Shown: positions 44,760 to 57,558, numbered from the stretch's first letter. The stretch is 64,000 nucleotides of DNA from Ilyonectria destructans (GCA_020740775.1 JAHEWK010000023.1:62001-126000); one strand, 5' to 3'. Notes: generated from the sequence alone by a model not told the origin. Program-made: numbers and translations.

Positions 44760-46889
44760 ATGGGTAACGGCCAAGGAAAGCCCGTCGACATCAATGGCGA
44801 AGGTACGTGCATCCCTTGCGCCCTTGCCCGCGAGTCCCACCGCCTTGACCCTTCTTGCGACCCCCACGTCTGTCATGTGCAATGCGGCGTCGTCTGTGCG
44901 GCAACCTTTCCGCCCCTCCCGCCTCCCCCTGTTTCCCCCTACTTTGCCTCGCGGGGGTGGGGCAATTGAGATTGTGGCCTTGCGAGACCGCCAGATCAGA
45001 CCGACCTCGCTCACGAACCCACGCTGACTCCCACCGCCGCAGTCAACCTCAACGACTTCCGCCTGTTGAGAGTCATCGGCCGAGGCGCTTTTGGAAAGGT
45101 GCGCATCGTCGAGCACAAAGATACTAACCTGTCCTTCGCCCTCAAGTACATCCGCAAGGATAAAGGTATGCCACCGACTCGCTCTTTTCTCCGTCCTACC
45201 CGTCCCCTCGACTCCGGTCCCACGGTTCCCGTCTCGACGACATTCCATCCCTCTGCCTCAAAGCCCCGTCTCCTTAGATTGCGCAATATATTTGCTCCTA
45301 CGCTGACCACCATGCCTTGACTGCAGTCATACGATCCGAGAGCGTACGAAACATCATCCGCGAGCGGCGGATACTCGAATACGTCAACCACCCCTTCATT
45401 TGCAACTTAAGATACAGCTTCCATGATATCGAGTACATGTACGACCACACCAATCTCATGCCGAGGACTGCCATGTTTATAGCTTACACGTAGCGACAGG
45501 TACCTTGTGGTCGACTTGATGGCCGGCGGTGATTTGCGGTTCCACATCTCTAGAAATACCTTCACCGAGGAGGCGGTCGGGTTCTGGATCGCAGAGCTGG
45601 GTTGCGCCCTGAGGTATATCCACAGTCGGAACATAATCCACAGAGATATCAAGCCCGACAACGTCCTTCTCGACGCCGACGGCCACGTCCAATTGACCGA
45701 TTTTGTGCGTTCCTGCCGTCTATACACCTGTTGTGCATTTGCTAACTATGAGCTAGAATGTTGCCTCGGACGTCGTCGCTGGCGGGACCCTGACGAGCAA
45801 GTCCGGTACTCTGGCCTATCTTGCCCCTGAAGTATATGCTGGAAAGGGATACGATGTCCGCGCTGATTGGTGGTCACTGGGTGTCCTGTTCTACGAGTGC
45901 ATCTATAACAAGGTACGCCTCAATGGCCGCACGCTTTTCTCTGAGCAGACGATATCGCTCTTGACCCCCTCCGTGTGCTAGATAAACAGGGCTGACTCGA
46001 TGAAGCGACCCTTCGTCTGTTGCTCCAAAGGCTCCCTCAGCTTGCAAATCCAGATCGCCGGCCCCAAGTACCCGGTCACCCAGCCCCCCGTGTCGCTCGC
46101 CTGCCTCCATGCGATCGGCTCCGCCCTCGATCCCAACCGAGACACTCGCATGGGTTCGACATGGAACAGTTTCGCCAATCACGAATTCTTCAAGGTCTTC
46201 GACTTTGAGCTCCTCGAGCAGAAGCGGATCGAGCCGATCTTTGCTCCCTCCTACAAAACCAACTTCGACGCCACCTACGACGTGGAAGAACTACTCTTGG
46301 AGGAAGCGCCGCTGGAGGCCCGAGCAACACGCCAGAAGCCGAGAAAGCGGTTAAAAGATGATGCGACCGATAAGGAGATTCGCGAGGATGAGCTATATCG
46401 GATGATTGAGACCGACTTTCGGCCGTTTGACTACACTGTGGCTGCATACAAGAAGTGAGGTGGCTCATCCTTTAGACCTATAGCCCGTGTGCTAACCCCA
46501 ATAGGATTACTGAAGCCGCCCAAGACCTTGATGATGAAGCGCAACCCGACCCGAACAACGCTCTTCAGGCCATCACGACTGATGAGACTACCCCCATGGC
46601 GGCCCTTCCCCCCCAGTACCAGCACGACTTCCCAAACCCCCACCACCCCCGAATCATAAGTCCCACTGGGGGCGTTCAGGTGACCCTCGATAGAGGTGGT
46701 AGCTGGTCAGAGTTGGCACGCCAGGATACGACCCTACCGACGGATGCCAATAATGCCGCTGAGGGTGAGAATGAGGGCTCAGGCGGCATGTTTGGATTCC
46801 TGAACAGCAAGAAAGGGCGGAGCAACAGCCTGAAACCCAAGAAGAGGGGTGTGTTGGGCAAGAAAGGCGCCCGAGCTGTCATCGGCTAG
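44760..46889 (+). CDS. Ser/Thr protein kinase, STK32/YANK-like AGC-type, 490 aa
   Basis: Exons 44760-44802, 45043-45165, 45327-45438, 45500-45704, 45757-45912, 46006-46454 and 46505-46889; phases agree and no stops appear. MGNGQGKP at the start suggests N-myristoylation. Kinase landmarks: glycine loop [13 protein letters not shown], Lys in FALKYIRK, Glu in [11 protein letters not shown], catalytic loop [11 protein letters not shown], a DFN in place of DFG (LTDFNVASD, split by an intron), and [20 protein letters not shown]. The DFN and context match fungal STK32-like kinases. A conserved C-terminal extension ([20 protein letters not shown], then RPFDYT) follows, with a Lys-rich tail. Intact, so probably a core gene that marks a less decayed patch. 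Confidence 0.88.
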
Positions 46890-46990
46890 AGACGTCTCAC
46901 AATGGGCCATTTGCGCATCGGCGACGATGGATTGATGTGAGGGAACGATCATGTGACTTTCATACTTTATGAATAGTCTCACTTTATGAA

Positions 46991-47103
46991 TATTGTGTAA
47001 ATAGCTTAAGTCAGAGCTTTCCTTAGGAATCTCTTTCTCTCCTTGTAAACAATCATTTTACCCAAGTCGCACCTGACCTCGTTCGTGCTCTTGTACCGTC
47101 ACA
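46991..47103. repeat. 113-bp sequence shared with 60665-60777
   Basis: TATTGTGTAAATAGCTTAAG ... CTCTTGTACCGTCACA is repeated at 60665-60777 with about five differences. It lies 100 bp past the kinase stop. Bounded by TGTG and CACA, it could be a short LTR-like repeat; alternatively it is kinase 3' sequence that was copied. Confidence 0.85.
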
Positions 47104-47236
47104 ATTGATACCCAGTCTGGAGACATAGCGGATGAAGACACAGCGAAACCTAGAAGGAAGAAGGGTGCAGCCCGTAGTGACTACCGTATATGGCATAACT
47201 GTGTTATTTTACCAAATCGAGTCCTCATGAAGCTGG

Positions 47237-50200
47237 CAGACTTCTCAACAAGCAGTCAGTTATCAAGCAGTACTGATTACTGATTGATACTGATATGATA
47301 TCAGTATCAGTAAGCTCCTAATCAATCAATCAGTAATCAGTAACGCACGTGACCAGGTTATATCTGGCTTCCAAATTATGTGGCCTGGCTGCCTGCTGCA
47401 GAGTCCGAATTCAAGTACTACGCACTCGACGCTCCGACGCGTGGTGTGCAATTAGTGAATCTTCCGATGTTCTGCTAAGATATGTTAGCGGGTACAGCCG
47501 TAGCACTGTGTTCATCTATAGTAAACGAGGCATCTTACAACCGAAACCATCGTCCTGACAAAAGTCCAGAATTGCATTCTTTCTCTATGTTCAACGGCAG
47601 CCTAATTTTATAACTTTGAATGGACTATCTGGCTGGTTTCCAAGAAGAGTATTTGTAACGTGAGAGACGGCGAAGTGCATATTATCTGGGTGGTGAAACC
47701 CAAGGCCATTGAGTTAAGAGATACCCACTCCACCATTATAAGCGCGGTAGCCCCTATCTGGCGCATATAGGGTAAGTTGGCTCACGTAACATACTCTCGA
47801 GCAAAACAATCGAGATGCCAATAAACACACTGGTCTCTTCCTGAGAATCACATTCGTACAAGTTAAAGTATAGTCACGGAATTTCTCTTGCTGAGACCTT
47901 CCGTCTGGTATCAATTCCCATCATGGTTAAAGATATATTTCCAAGTTGTCGTTTTGTAGTCGAGAAAGCCATGGGTATGACGCAGCATACTGACCCCGTT
48001 GTCACCATCAGATATGTCCCGACCCAAAGCACAGGTTAAGTCAAGTCCAGTTCGCTTGAAAGCTGTTTGTCTCTCAAGTATTTTCTCTACTCTCACCATC
48101 CCAATTCATATCGCTTTATTTATTAACGAAGACGAAGACAAAGAGTCCAAGCGGTCGGTATCAGGGACCTGCGCCCAAACCAAAATACACGCCTGGACGG
48201 ATGTACTAGCGACTTTGCAGGTCCCCTGCAGACCTTGACGTGGAGGCTCAACGTCCATGGCCCACCATTCACCCTTACGAGTACGTACGCAAGCTCAGTA
48301 ACGAGCTCAATATCAATTCTAATCAAACGCCAGAATGGCGCGAGAAGAACGCGAAGCTGACGCGGGTGGGACAGGGCAGCTGCGAGACGAAGGTTTTTCG
48401 AGTTTGACTCAAGGAGATGATGCCCTTCAGCGCCCGATCATTGGCCAGCGGGCCGTTAGGAGGGCCAAACTGTGACGTTGAAGGTGGGGTCCAAGTCATG
48501 GACGCGGTGGTGGTGTGCTGATTGAAATAGATTGTCTCTTTGCACACAACTTGAAGGACTTCAATAGCTTGCACTTGTAACACATGAATAAACACCAAGC
48601 GTCAATATGCCTACCGGGTCGTCTCTATTTGTAGGGGACGTTGAATACGAAGAATTAAGCTCGCCAGCTCCAGAATCAAGCATCTCCGCAGCCGTGTGGC
48701 CTCATTCACAGCAATCATTTTTCTCCACGTCCTCCTCCGCTTCTTCCGTGTCTAAGCCTCAATCTCAGTCGAAGAAACGTAAACTCCGCGCGCCAGAAAC
48801 CTGGAAGCACTTCCGCGTGCCCCAAGGAGACGAAGAGACACACCAGAATAACCAGAGACTCTGGTATTGTCAACACTGTCACAATCCGCCATGGCGTACA
48901 GTCTCCACTACAAGCGCCAAACGGCATATGCGAAGTGGCCACTGTATTATCATTGACGATGAAGAAAGGCCAGCCAAGAAGGCACTTCAACAGTCTCTTG
49001 AAGTAGCATTTACACGTGTCGAAGAGAAGAACCGAAACCTAGTATCCCGTGACGAACAATCGATACTACGGAATGCGATCCAACTTGACGCATTCTACGA
49101 GGCTCAGATCCAACTTATCACAAGCCGGCGGCTCCCATTCAGCTGTGTCTCTTGGCCGGAATACCAAGCACTTCTCTGCGCAGTTAACCCAAGAGCTGAA
49201 GAGTTCCTTATTCAGTCAGGCAATACAGTAGTGGCTCATATTGAGCTGTCATACGTCATACATCGCGAGAACATCAAAGCTCAATTACAGGCGGCAAAGT
49301 CACAAGTCCACTTCAGCATCGATCTATGGTCATCACCGCATCGCAAGGGATTTCTCGGAATATGTGGGCAATGGGTTGATGAGCATTATGAACTCCGTGA
49401 GGCCTTATTAGGTCTACCGAACGTACAGCACAGTCACTCCGGAGAGACAATGTCACGGCACTTGCTGGACACCATACGGTATTTCAATATCGCAGGCAAT
49501 ATTGGCTACTTTACGTCAGATAACGCTAGCTCCAATGACACTTGCATGCGTGCTTTGTCAACGGCATTGGCGAACGAATATGGCATTGGATTCGACCCCA
49601 TTGATCGCCGCGTTCGATGTGGAGGCCATATTATCAATCTGTGCCTCCAGGCGTTTCTCTTCGCCTCCAGCAAAGAGGCACTCAATGCTGCCATTAAAGA
49701 GGCAGATAGCAACGTAAATACCACAGTTGTTGAGTCTCTACAGGCGAAATTGCAGCAGAAGAGTAGCAAGGGAAAGCAGCGAAATGTGCCGGAGGATCGA
49801 TCCGGATGGCGCTCGATGGGCCCCCTTGGCAAACTACACAATATCGCCGTGTTTATACGGAGTTCTACAATACACAGCGATACTTGGGAGCGCCTGGCAG
49901 GCCGTGTACTCGGCATTGACAATACAACCAGGTGGAATTCATGGTACATATTGCTTCGTACTGCACTCGAGAAGAAAGACAAACTTATGGTCTTTCAACA
50001 AGATCATCATAAAGCCTTGGGCGACGATAGTCTCACACAGGATGACTGGGATGTCCTCAGATTGACGGCGGACTTCCTCCAACCGTTCTGGCAGGCTACG
50101 CAGGCTCAGCAGAAGAAGTGGTCGTCGTTAGATCAGCTACTTTACCACATGGATATCCTGCTCAAGCATTTCGAAGATACTAAGGTATATACTAGTTGCG

Positions 50201-50994
50201 ACCTTATTTAGCCTTATAGTACTAACTATTTATAGAAGACGTACGCCGATCATCAACGCCTTATCCACTCTATCCATATGGGCTGGTTTGTGCTTGATAA
50301 GTACTACTTTAAGACCGATGAGACGCCTGTATATTCCGCGGCATTGCTTCTCCACCCATCAAAGCGATTGAAGTACCTCCGCCAGAACTGGCACGTTGAT
50401 TGGCATGACAGTGCAATCAATAAGGCTAGGCAGATCTGGAGTCAGTACAAAGATCTCCCTGTTACCACTTCTCCGGAGGAGGCTTCGGAGATCCAGATGA
50501 CAGCGTACGATAAACTGGCGCAGTCGCTCGATGTGACGGAGGCATATGACGACGAGGATGAGCTGGAGAAGTTTATTAATGGTTCTCCATGCAAGATCGC
50601 AGTTACTCCGCTTGCCTGGTGGAGCAGAGAAGAGCAACGGATCGAATACCCCCGGCTACATAAGATGGCTATTAACGTACTTTCGATTCCGCCTATGTCG
50701 GATAAGGCGGAACGTGTCTTTTCAGGGGCTCGGCGTACTGTTTCGTATGACCGTGCACGCCTCGGGGCGGAGAACATTGAGATGACAGAGTGTATTGGGA
50801 ACTGGAACAAGAATGACCTCATTCGGAAGGTGCACGTACTACCAAATGATGACAATTAGGCTGAAGATCGTTACAACAGCAGCATGTCTTGCCACTTACT
50901 GATAAGCTAATCAATCAGTATCAGTAAACATAGTAATCAATCAATCAGTATCAGTATAGGCCTTATCAATCAGTACTGCTTGTTGAGAAGTCTG
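47237..50994 (+). mobile_element. hAT transposon, 3.76 kb, with intact transposase
   Basis: Ends CAGACTTCTCAACAAGCAGT and its complement (50975-50994). Subterminal repeats of CTGATACTGAT/ATCAGTATCAG and AATCAATCAATCAG occur at both ends (47260-47345 and 50900-50975). No matching 8-bp flank could be seen (GAAGCTGG left, GATATAAT right), so an end may have been altered. About 1.25 kb between the left subterminal repeats and the transposase start holds no gene I recognise. Confidence 0.8.
48607..50859 (+). CDS. hAT transposase, intact, two exons, 733 aa
   Basis: Exons 48607-50184 and 50236-50859 with a 51-bp intron (GTATAT...CTAACTATTTATAG), phase 0. The BED-type finger is at about 72-118 (TWKHFRV, LWYCQHCHNPPWRT, then SAKRHMRSGH). 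The core has FSIDLWSSPHRKGFLGI, GYFTSDNASSNDTCM and RRVRCGGHIINLCLQAFLF, and TTRWNSWYILL. C-terminal dimerisation motif: MAINVLSIPPMSDKAERVFS. A Ser/Gln-rich N-terminal extension with KKRKLR may be a nuclear signal. Unlike the other hAT genes here it has no stop or shift that I can find, so it may be active and could mobilise related non-autonomous copies. Confidence 0.9.
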
Positions 50995-51458
50995 GATATA
51001 ATAGACTTACCATCGTCCCAAGGTTGGGAACCGGTGACACAAGACAAAACTGAGCATGGGCATTCGGAGCTTGGTTCGTTCCCCCTTGTTGGCCACAGGG
51101 ACAGATTCTTCTGTGACAATGACTGGCATGACTCGCTGCTGCATAACCATAAAGGACGGTATGAATTGGCGGAGGGTCAACAATCTGTTTACTGGAAAAA
51201 AGGCCGCATTCAGCATATGAACAGCGGTTCTATTTAGTAGTTCTGCCAATAAGACTAACCCTTAGACCGCCCTCCTTAGAAGAGAAATCCAGAAGCTTTA
51301 TGCATCTAGATCCAACCATAACTATCATTGCGATATTCAGCTGCCACAGGCTGCACAAATTCATAAATCAAATGCAATTGCCGAGTTCGTCTGCCTCCCT
51401 ACCAATGCACATTCAGCTGGAAAATTCCGAACCAAGTCGCATTAATTAGCACCTTAGC
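50995..51458. other. Intergenic between hAT end and ARG8 3' end
   Basis: No gene seen; should contain the ARG8 3' UTR and terminator. Confidence 0.4.
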
Positions 51459-52881
51459 TCATCCAGCGCTAAAATGACCCATGGCAGCGTCTAGAATATC
51501 CAGGCCTTTGTTAATCTCCTCGTTCGTAATCGTCAGGCTGGGCACGAATCGCAGAGTGTTGGTGCCGGCAGTGATGATGAGTAGGCCACGCTCACGGGCG
51601 GCCTTGATGATGGGGAATGGGTCCTTAGAGATTTGAAGACCTAGAATTAGGCCACGACCACGAGTCTCCTTGATGAGGTCGGGGTATTTAGCCTGTAGCT
51701 GAGCGAAACGGTCCTGGAAGACCTTGGACCGGGCTAGAATAGTGTCCTTGAGAGTTTGGTCGGAGAGGCGGCCGACGACGTAGTGAGCCAGGCGGCAGGC
51801 CAGGGGGTTGCCACCAAAGGTTGTGCCGTGGTCACTAACCTTCATCTTATCCGACACATCCTGAGTGACGATGGCGGCGCCAATGGGGAATCCATTGCCG
51901 AGCGCCTTGGCAGTGGTGAGGATGTCGGGGTGGGCCTCCTTTGGGAGCTTGCCGTGGGCCCAGAAGGTGCCCGTTCGGGATAGACCGCACTGAATCTCAT
52001 CGTAGATCAGGACGGCGCCGACCTCTCGGCATCGCTTGGCCAGAGCAAGAAGGAACTCATCAGTCGCAGTAAAAAGACCACCCTCGCCCTGGATCGGCTC
52101 AACGATGACACCACAAGTCTTCTCCGTCACCAGGTCGTTGATGGCAGCAACATCGTTGTAGGTGCCGACCTTAAAGCCGGGGACCATGGGCGCGAAGGGC
52201 TTCTGGTACTTGTGGTTGGGAGTGGCCGACAAACTGCCCATTGTCCGGCCGTGGAAGCCATTCTGGAAGGAGACGATCTCATACTTATCACTAGAGGGAT
52301 CAACGATCTTTCCAGCCTTCCTGGCGAACTTAATAGCGGCCTCGTTGGCCTCGGATCCTGAGTTACAAACAAAGACAGACGCCGCATTGTGCATGCCACC
52401 CGACTCGAGCGTCTTCTTGACCAGCAGCTTAGACAGGGCACCCGTCCAGGGGTTATAATACAGGTTAGAAGCGTGAACCAGTTCCTTGGCCTAGAAAATA
52501 GATTGGTTAGTATTATCACTCACGATTGGCCGCTGAGGCGCAGGGTTCCGAACTCGCCTGCTCATTCATGATCCTGGTGAACTCAGGATCGCAGTGGCCG
52601 AGGCCGTTGACGGCGATGCCCGCGGAAAAGTCGAGGTACTTGCGGTTCTCAAGATCCCACAGCCACGAGCCCTCGCCCTTGACGAAGACCAGGGGCGGTC
52701 GATCGTAGGTAGCGAACATGTAGGGGGCATGCTCGTTGACAATGGCGGCGCTGGGCGAGCCCGGCGACGGATCGGCATTCGGTAGCGAGGCGAGACCTCG
52801 ACGGGCGATTCGGGGACGAGCATCGGCGCTGGCGCTGGCCACAGTTGCCAATCGGCATCGGATAGGGAGTCGCAGGGCCAT
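51459..52881 (-). CDS. ARG8: Acetylornithine aminotransferase, mitochondrial
   Basis: Exon 1 52881-52558 and exon 2 52490-51459, 451 residues. Start chosen at MALRLPIRCRLATVAS, an Arg/Ala-rich mitochondrial presequence; an upstream in-frame Met exists at 52965. Class III PLP aminotransferase features: FVCNSGSEANEAAIKFARK (PLP phosphate site), FHGRTMGSL, LIYDEIQCGLSRTG (Asp of the PLP pyridine), and the Lys in TTAKALGNGFPIGA that forms the Schiff base. It converts N-acetylglutamate semialdehyde to N-acetylornithine in arginine synthesis. The intron (52491-52557) uses a GC donor (GCGAGT) and has CTAAC near its 3' end; the alternative GTGAGT would break the frame. Intact and probably core. Confidence 0.93.
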
Positions 52882-54671
52882 GGCTTCAGAGGATATAGTC
52901 GCGCGATGGGCTTGCTTGGGTCGAGGCAGATGTGAAGGTGAGGGCTTGCGGGAGAGACAATCCAAGTGGGCGGGTTTCGAGCTCCGAGGGGCAGGCGTGG
53001 AGAATTATATATTTGTTTATCGATAACACTCCGCTATCGCAGTTGGTGCGTCACCTCATGAATACACCCCATGCATTTGAAGGAGTCACTTCTACTTACC
53101 CCAGTTAAGCCTCGACTTCATTCAAACCGGGGGCTTTGCAAGGGTCCAATTGACTCATTACCTGATAAATACGGTCTAGCAAGCTATTTCTCGCTAGTTT
53201 TGTTGAGGAATCAAGCTCGGAGTCATGTCCGCTGTCTCAAAACCCCCACGTCCTGCAGTCTCAACTGCACCAATATGAATCGACGGAGAACAGTCCGTAG
53301 TATTTTAGGGTAGCCAAGTACGACGCCGATGATGTCCAGTGGACCCATGACCTCGCCGACGGAGTTTCGAATGGGTTCCGCCGTGGATGACGCGCGGCAG
53401 GCACGGAGAAATGAGAGTCATCATCGCATAGTCGCTCCGCATCTGCGACCTATCTCAACCTGAACACCTGAAACGGCCGACCGTCAATAGGAACGCCGAA
53501 GCGGATTACGGCCACAGACCAGATGCCCAATTGTTACCATGGGAATCTGGACCGGGAAACCTCATCGGTGACGCTGAGATGCAAGGCGCCATGAACGAGA
53601 TTATATGACGGCACATCCTCAACGGTATGAACCTCTCCAGACCATCCATCCTCCTCAGTCAATCCTCCCAAGGCTTACTGCGACGGGGGACGGGCCAGAC
53701 GGCTTGCAATGGCACAGACATCCTACGTTTCTACCGTTTGCGGGTTCAATAACGATGCTTCCTTAAATCGAGTCATGAACCATATTCTCGCTCCCCTCGA
53801 AGAGATTCGTTTCGACGCACAGTTGTTGACGTTGCTGGAGCTTGTCGACCAAGACTCTCAGAGTTCGACGAACACGCAATCTCTACTCGCCTCTGGATGG
53901 TCAACAAAACTGTCTTCATCAGCTCCATCCCCAGCTCTGTCGATGGATGCAGCGACCTTAGCCCAGCTCCTTTTCCAGCACCGTCATGCGAAACAAACAT
54001 GATACGTGGTTCGATTCGCTTGAGCATCAAGACAGACGGGACACTGGGTTGAAAGGTCATGACTCACTTTCTGCACCGAGGGTCCGCATACACAACTACG
54101 AGGGCATATCTACACATAGCTTGCACAAGTAGAAGACCATGTTAGCTTATCGCACCCAAGACAAACGGAAGTTGCAGAACGCGACTCTCGCACTTCTATT
54201 ATGCCAACCCCATTCGCACGGAGAGACAAGTCGCCTTCTACTAGTGGGTATTCACCTGCTGGTGGCCGTCGATCCGAAGAAACTCGGAGACAAAGAGAAA
54301 CTCACGGGAAAGGAGATAGCCACTCTGTCAAAGATGCTTTCCCTAAATGGTTTCTCGATGGGTACCATGCTGCTTTGTTGCATATGCTGCCAGTCTCTTC
54401 AGCGTCGTCAAGGTCGTTCCGTCCAAACAAGGACTTTCCGTGAGGATCCTTCCATTGACTTGGGCGTGAGACTATAGTCCGAATTGGACTTAGTCGGTTG
54501 GCATGGGCTAAGAAGAGCGTCCTCTTTTTGATGAGCTATTTACCGGGAATCATAGAAGGAAACATCCCCTAGTATGTGACATTAAACAATGCAACTGATA
54601 CCCGATTCTGAGAGTTATCTCGAACGGAAGTCGTCAGGCAGATGAGCGGGTATGGACATTACTCACCACAT
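52882..54671. other. ARG8 promoter side, then no supported gene
   Basis: The first 200 bp upstream of ARG8 should hold its promoter. Beyond, ORFs at 53709-54002 and 54139-54477 are unrecognised and overlapped on the other strand; I leave them out as genes. Confidence 0.35.
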
Positions 54672-55151
54672 TTACCTCTTTTGGTGAGTAACATCGACAT
54701 ATTCCAAATCATCAATGGCGAAAACGTTGGATTCATCAATCTGAGATAGCCGATGACGGGTGGACAGCGAAGCCAAGACAGTACACCCTCGGGTCTGCTC
54801 TAAAACAAACCTCAGGGTTGCATCGGAAACAACCGTTCCATCAAGAGGCACATATTGAGCACGACAGTTGAGAACGGACATGATACCCACGAGCATGTCG
54901 ATACCACTCTTGACGACAAGGGGTATACAATCTCCTGGTACCACGCCCGGACCTTGCAGCTTCCGTGCAAGTCTGACATTTCTGGAGGCAAGCTCACCAT
55001 ATGTGATCTGGGATGGAGGCTGGGTTGAGAGGTCCCGAGCAGCAATGACATAAAGTCTCAAGGCTACATGATGCTGGAAGGCTGCGGTGACTGTTGAGAA
55101 GCGAGGGGTGTTCAACATCCCGTAGCTGAAGGAGAGAGGCATGGGCCCCAT
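54672..55151 (-). pseudogene. Adenylation-domain (NRPS/AMP-binding) N-terminal fragment
   Basis: Reads FSYGMLNTPRFSTVTAAFQH, then QITYGELASRNVRLARKLQG, GDCIPLVVKSGIDMLVGIM and RAQYVPLDGTVVSDATLRFV. These are the early core motifs of an NRPS-type adenylation domain (A1-A2 region). The nucleotide-binding and catalytic motifs that should follow are missing. A relic; the product of the parent gene cannot be inferred. Confidence 0.65.
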
Positions 55152-55439
55152 GCCGGGCTCAAGCCGTTCCGAGGGGTTCTGCGTAGTATGAAGCCTCGTT
55201 TCTTTTCAGAGAGGACAATGTGAGATGGGAAATTAAAATCAAGTGGGCTAACAAGATAAACTTGGGGGAGTGTATGAGTGTAGTTTGGGAAGATCGGTTA
55301 GAACTTTTTTCACTGTCATCAAACCAGGTTTAAGTAGTCAACCCAAGGAATGTGCCATCACATCAGTTCCTGGGCAGCCGGGTCACCTTTCGCTGCACAT
55401 CCTTCAACGATCTCACCAGGGCTCCCAATAGTGTAACCA

Positions 55440-55640
55440 GTGCGTGTGAAAGCCTCAAACTGCTCATTTAGTCCGTTTGACTTGGCCAGAATAAACTACC
55501 GGTCCGTCTGACTTGGCCAGACTAAACTACCGGTCAGTCTGACTTGGCCAGACTAAACTACCAGTCTGCCTGAAATGCCCAGACTAAACTATTGGTCCGT
55601 CCGTCACCGTCACACTAGACCACAGTGCAAACTATGGTCT
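55440..55640. repeat. hAT terminus with ~31-bp subterminal tandem repeats
   Basis: Three to four copies of ACTTGGCCAGACTAAACTAC followed by CGGTC-GTCTG or similar, then GGTCCGTCCGTCACCGTC. The 31-bp period is clear from 55475 to 55565. This is the outer end of the hAT copy in the left palindrome arm; the right arm copy stops part-way through it at 60666. Confidence 0.8.
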
Positions 55641-57558
55641 ACACTAATAGTCAAAACATAAAAGATGGCTTGTGGCCCATCCCCGTACCTGCCTCCAAGC
55701 TTCCCAATGCTATTGTCGAATTGTCTCACCGCCCGCCTTCTTTATCACGTCCCTGAATCCAAAGTATCGATGATGGTACCCGTGGCTGCCGGATCGACAT
55801 AACGACACTAGAGTCCAAATTAGATAACGGTACACATCACGAATCAGAAGGCTTACCTCCGATGGGACTATCAAAGAGCTCCTATCCCAGGATCGTAGGC
55901 ATTCCAAGAGGTTCAACGTTTCAATGTTCATAGATCCTCGCTGGTCGGTTACCGAAAGCTTGGCTTTGGAGAAGAGTCGCTCTGTCTCAGTAGACATAGG
56001 CGCAATCGATAGAATGTCGATGGCCATCATTAATAAGTTACGGAACTGCCGTCGCTGCGCTGATTCTAACCACTATTTCAACGGATCCGATACCATCATC
56101 ACAGGCTCACGGCAGTATACTTCGTACTCGTCGTCATCTATGTTGAAAATTGTAGCCGTTTGCTCTCTTATCTACATCTTGTACCCATTTTGTCGTCTTG
56201 TAGTTAGCTCTTGTGCAGAAGCTGGTTGAAGAATAGGGCAGGAGGTGGTTGATTTGTATGTCTCCCTCTACAGCTCCCCTACACAAGCTTTAGCTCTCTC
56301 AATCCATTCATTCTTATCCTCCCAAGTCTTCTCTATATATGCCCACTTGAGGGAAGGATGCAATACTGTTGCAGCTGAATAGACCGACGAATCTTCCGTC
56401 AATTCATAGTAGTCAGCCAGTTTAGCCCAGGCGGTCTCTATTATTGTAGCCAAGTAGGGGATAGTAGTGGTCTTCTTGGCTGCCTCAATATAATACAGAA
56501 GGTAGTCCATAGTAGGCAGAACGTCAGAGATGGAATTTCCCATGCCCTCATTGGCCATTGTAGCGTCGTAAAATGGCTCGAGGAATTTGTGAGTCTCGGC
56601 CAAAGTTACCCAGTCAGAGGGAGTCAGAACATCGTCTCGCAGAGCCGGCTCTTCAGCATAAAATACAGTGATAGCTTGTTGGCGGACTTTAGGCCTGAGG
56701 ACCCACTCGACTATACCGTACCATGAATTCCAACGAGTGTTATTGTCGCGCTGCAGCCTTAGACCGTCGGTGAGACCAGTAAACGTTTGAAGCCGCTGGG
56801 GTGTCCAAGTGATATAGACTGCGATATTATGCAGCTTGCCTATCGCCCCTCGCTTTCTCCATTGCTCAACTTCCTTGTTGGACGGCCCGTGGTAGGAATC
56901 TGTTGTGGGTGGTCGCTTTCCTATGAGGAACTCCATTACGGCCAGATTAATGATGTGGCCGAAACACCGAAGCCAGTGAGGAAGAGGATCGTAGAAGACA
57001 TCGAACTCGTGTTCCAAGTCGTCCGATACTTTGTCGACCATAGTGTTTATGTTAGTGGCATTATCCATCATGAAGTATCTAACTTTTAACGCTATTCTAT
57101 ATTCTCGTATTAACTCCATAATAGCTTCTGCCATATTCTCATCGCTGTGCTGTCCTTCCAGTTCTTTGATCCCCACCACTAGGGACTGCAGGCCATAGTC
57201 TTCGGTAACGAATTAAACTGTGAATCCGATTACGCCCAAACAATTTGGCGATATCCAGTTGTCGGGAACAATATGGATTGAAGAAAGGGCATTCTGTAGA
57301 GCTCGCCTTACAAACTCCTTTTTGTTGTTGTCGAATTGCTGGTATGACCAAATGATGACCTTGAACATGTGTGTGTATTGTGTATCTGTTCACTGTAGCT
57401 CCCCCCCTTTTTATCAGGGAGGTCTTGCTTTCCTTTTCTTCCTAATACGGGCCAGCCGGCCGAAGGCTCGGCGAGCCCCTTCCGAATCGCCTGACAATCT
57501 CCTGTTTCTCATGTGACTCCCTGGAGCCCTGGTGTTCCAACATGCCACCAATTCAACA
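55559..57558. repeat. Left arm of a 2-kb inverted repeat
   Basis: Every base pair x in this arm corresponds to position 116225-x in the right arm. The translated frames are identical and the stretches I compared directly are identical. The outer boundary is TA at 55559-55560, after which the two sides differ. The inner boundary follows CACCAATTCAACA. Confidence 0.93.
55710..57393 (-). pseudogene. hAT transposase, 5' truncated (left-arm copy)
   Basis: From about 57393 leftward: THMFKVIIWSYQQFDNNKKE, an in-frame TAA (57217-57219, probably from CAA), then the core (VVGIKELEGQHSDENMAEAI, YFMMDNATNINTMVD, HWLRCFGHIINLAVMEFLIG, NNTRWNSWYGIVEW) to a stop at 56268. After a short gap the dimerisation domain follows in 56030-55710 (MMAIDILSIAPMSTETERLF). 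The BED domain and N-terminal half are missing. Inactive. Confidence 0.85.

Noticed and set aside
53709..54480. Two plus-strand ORFs (97 and 112 codons)
   Set aside because: Unrecognised, with competing ORFs in other frames; may be relics but I cannot support a call.
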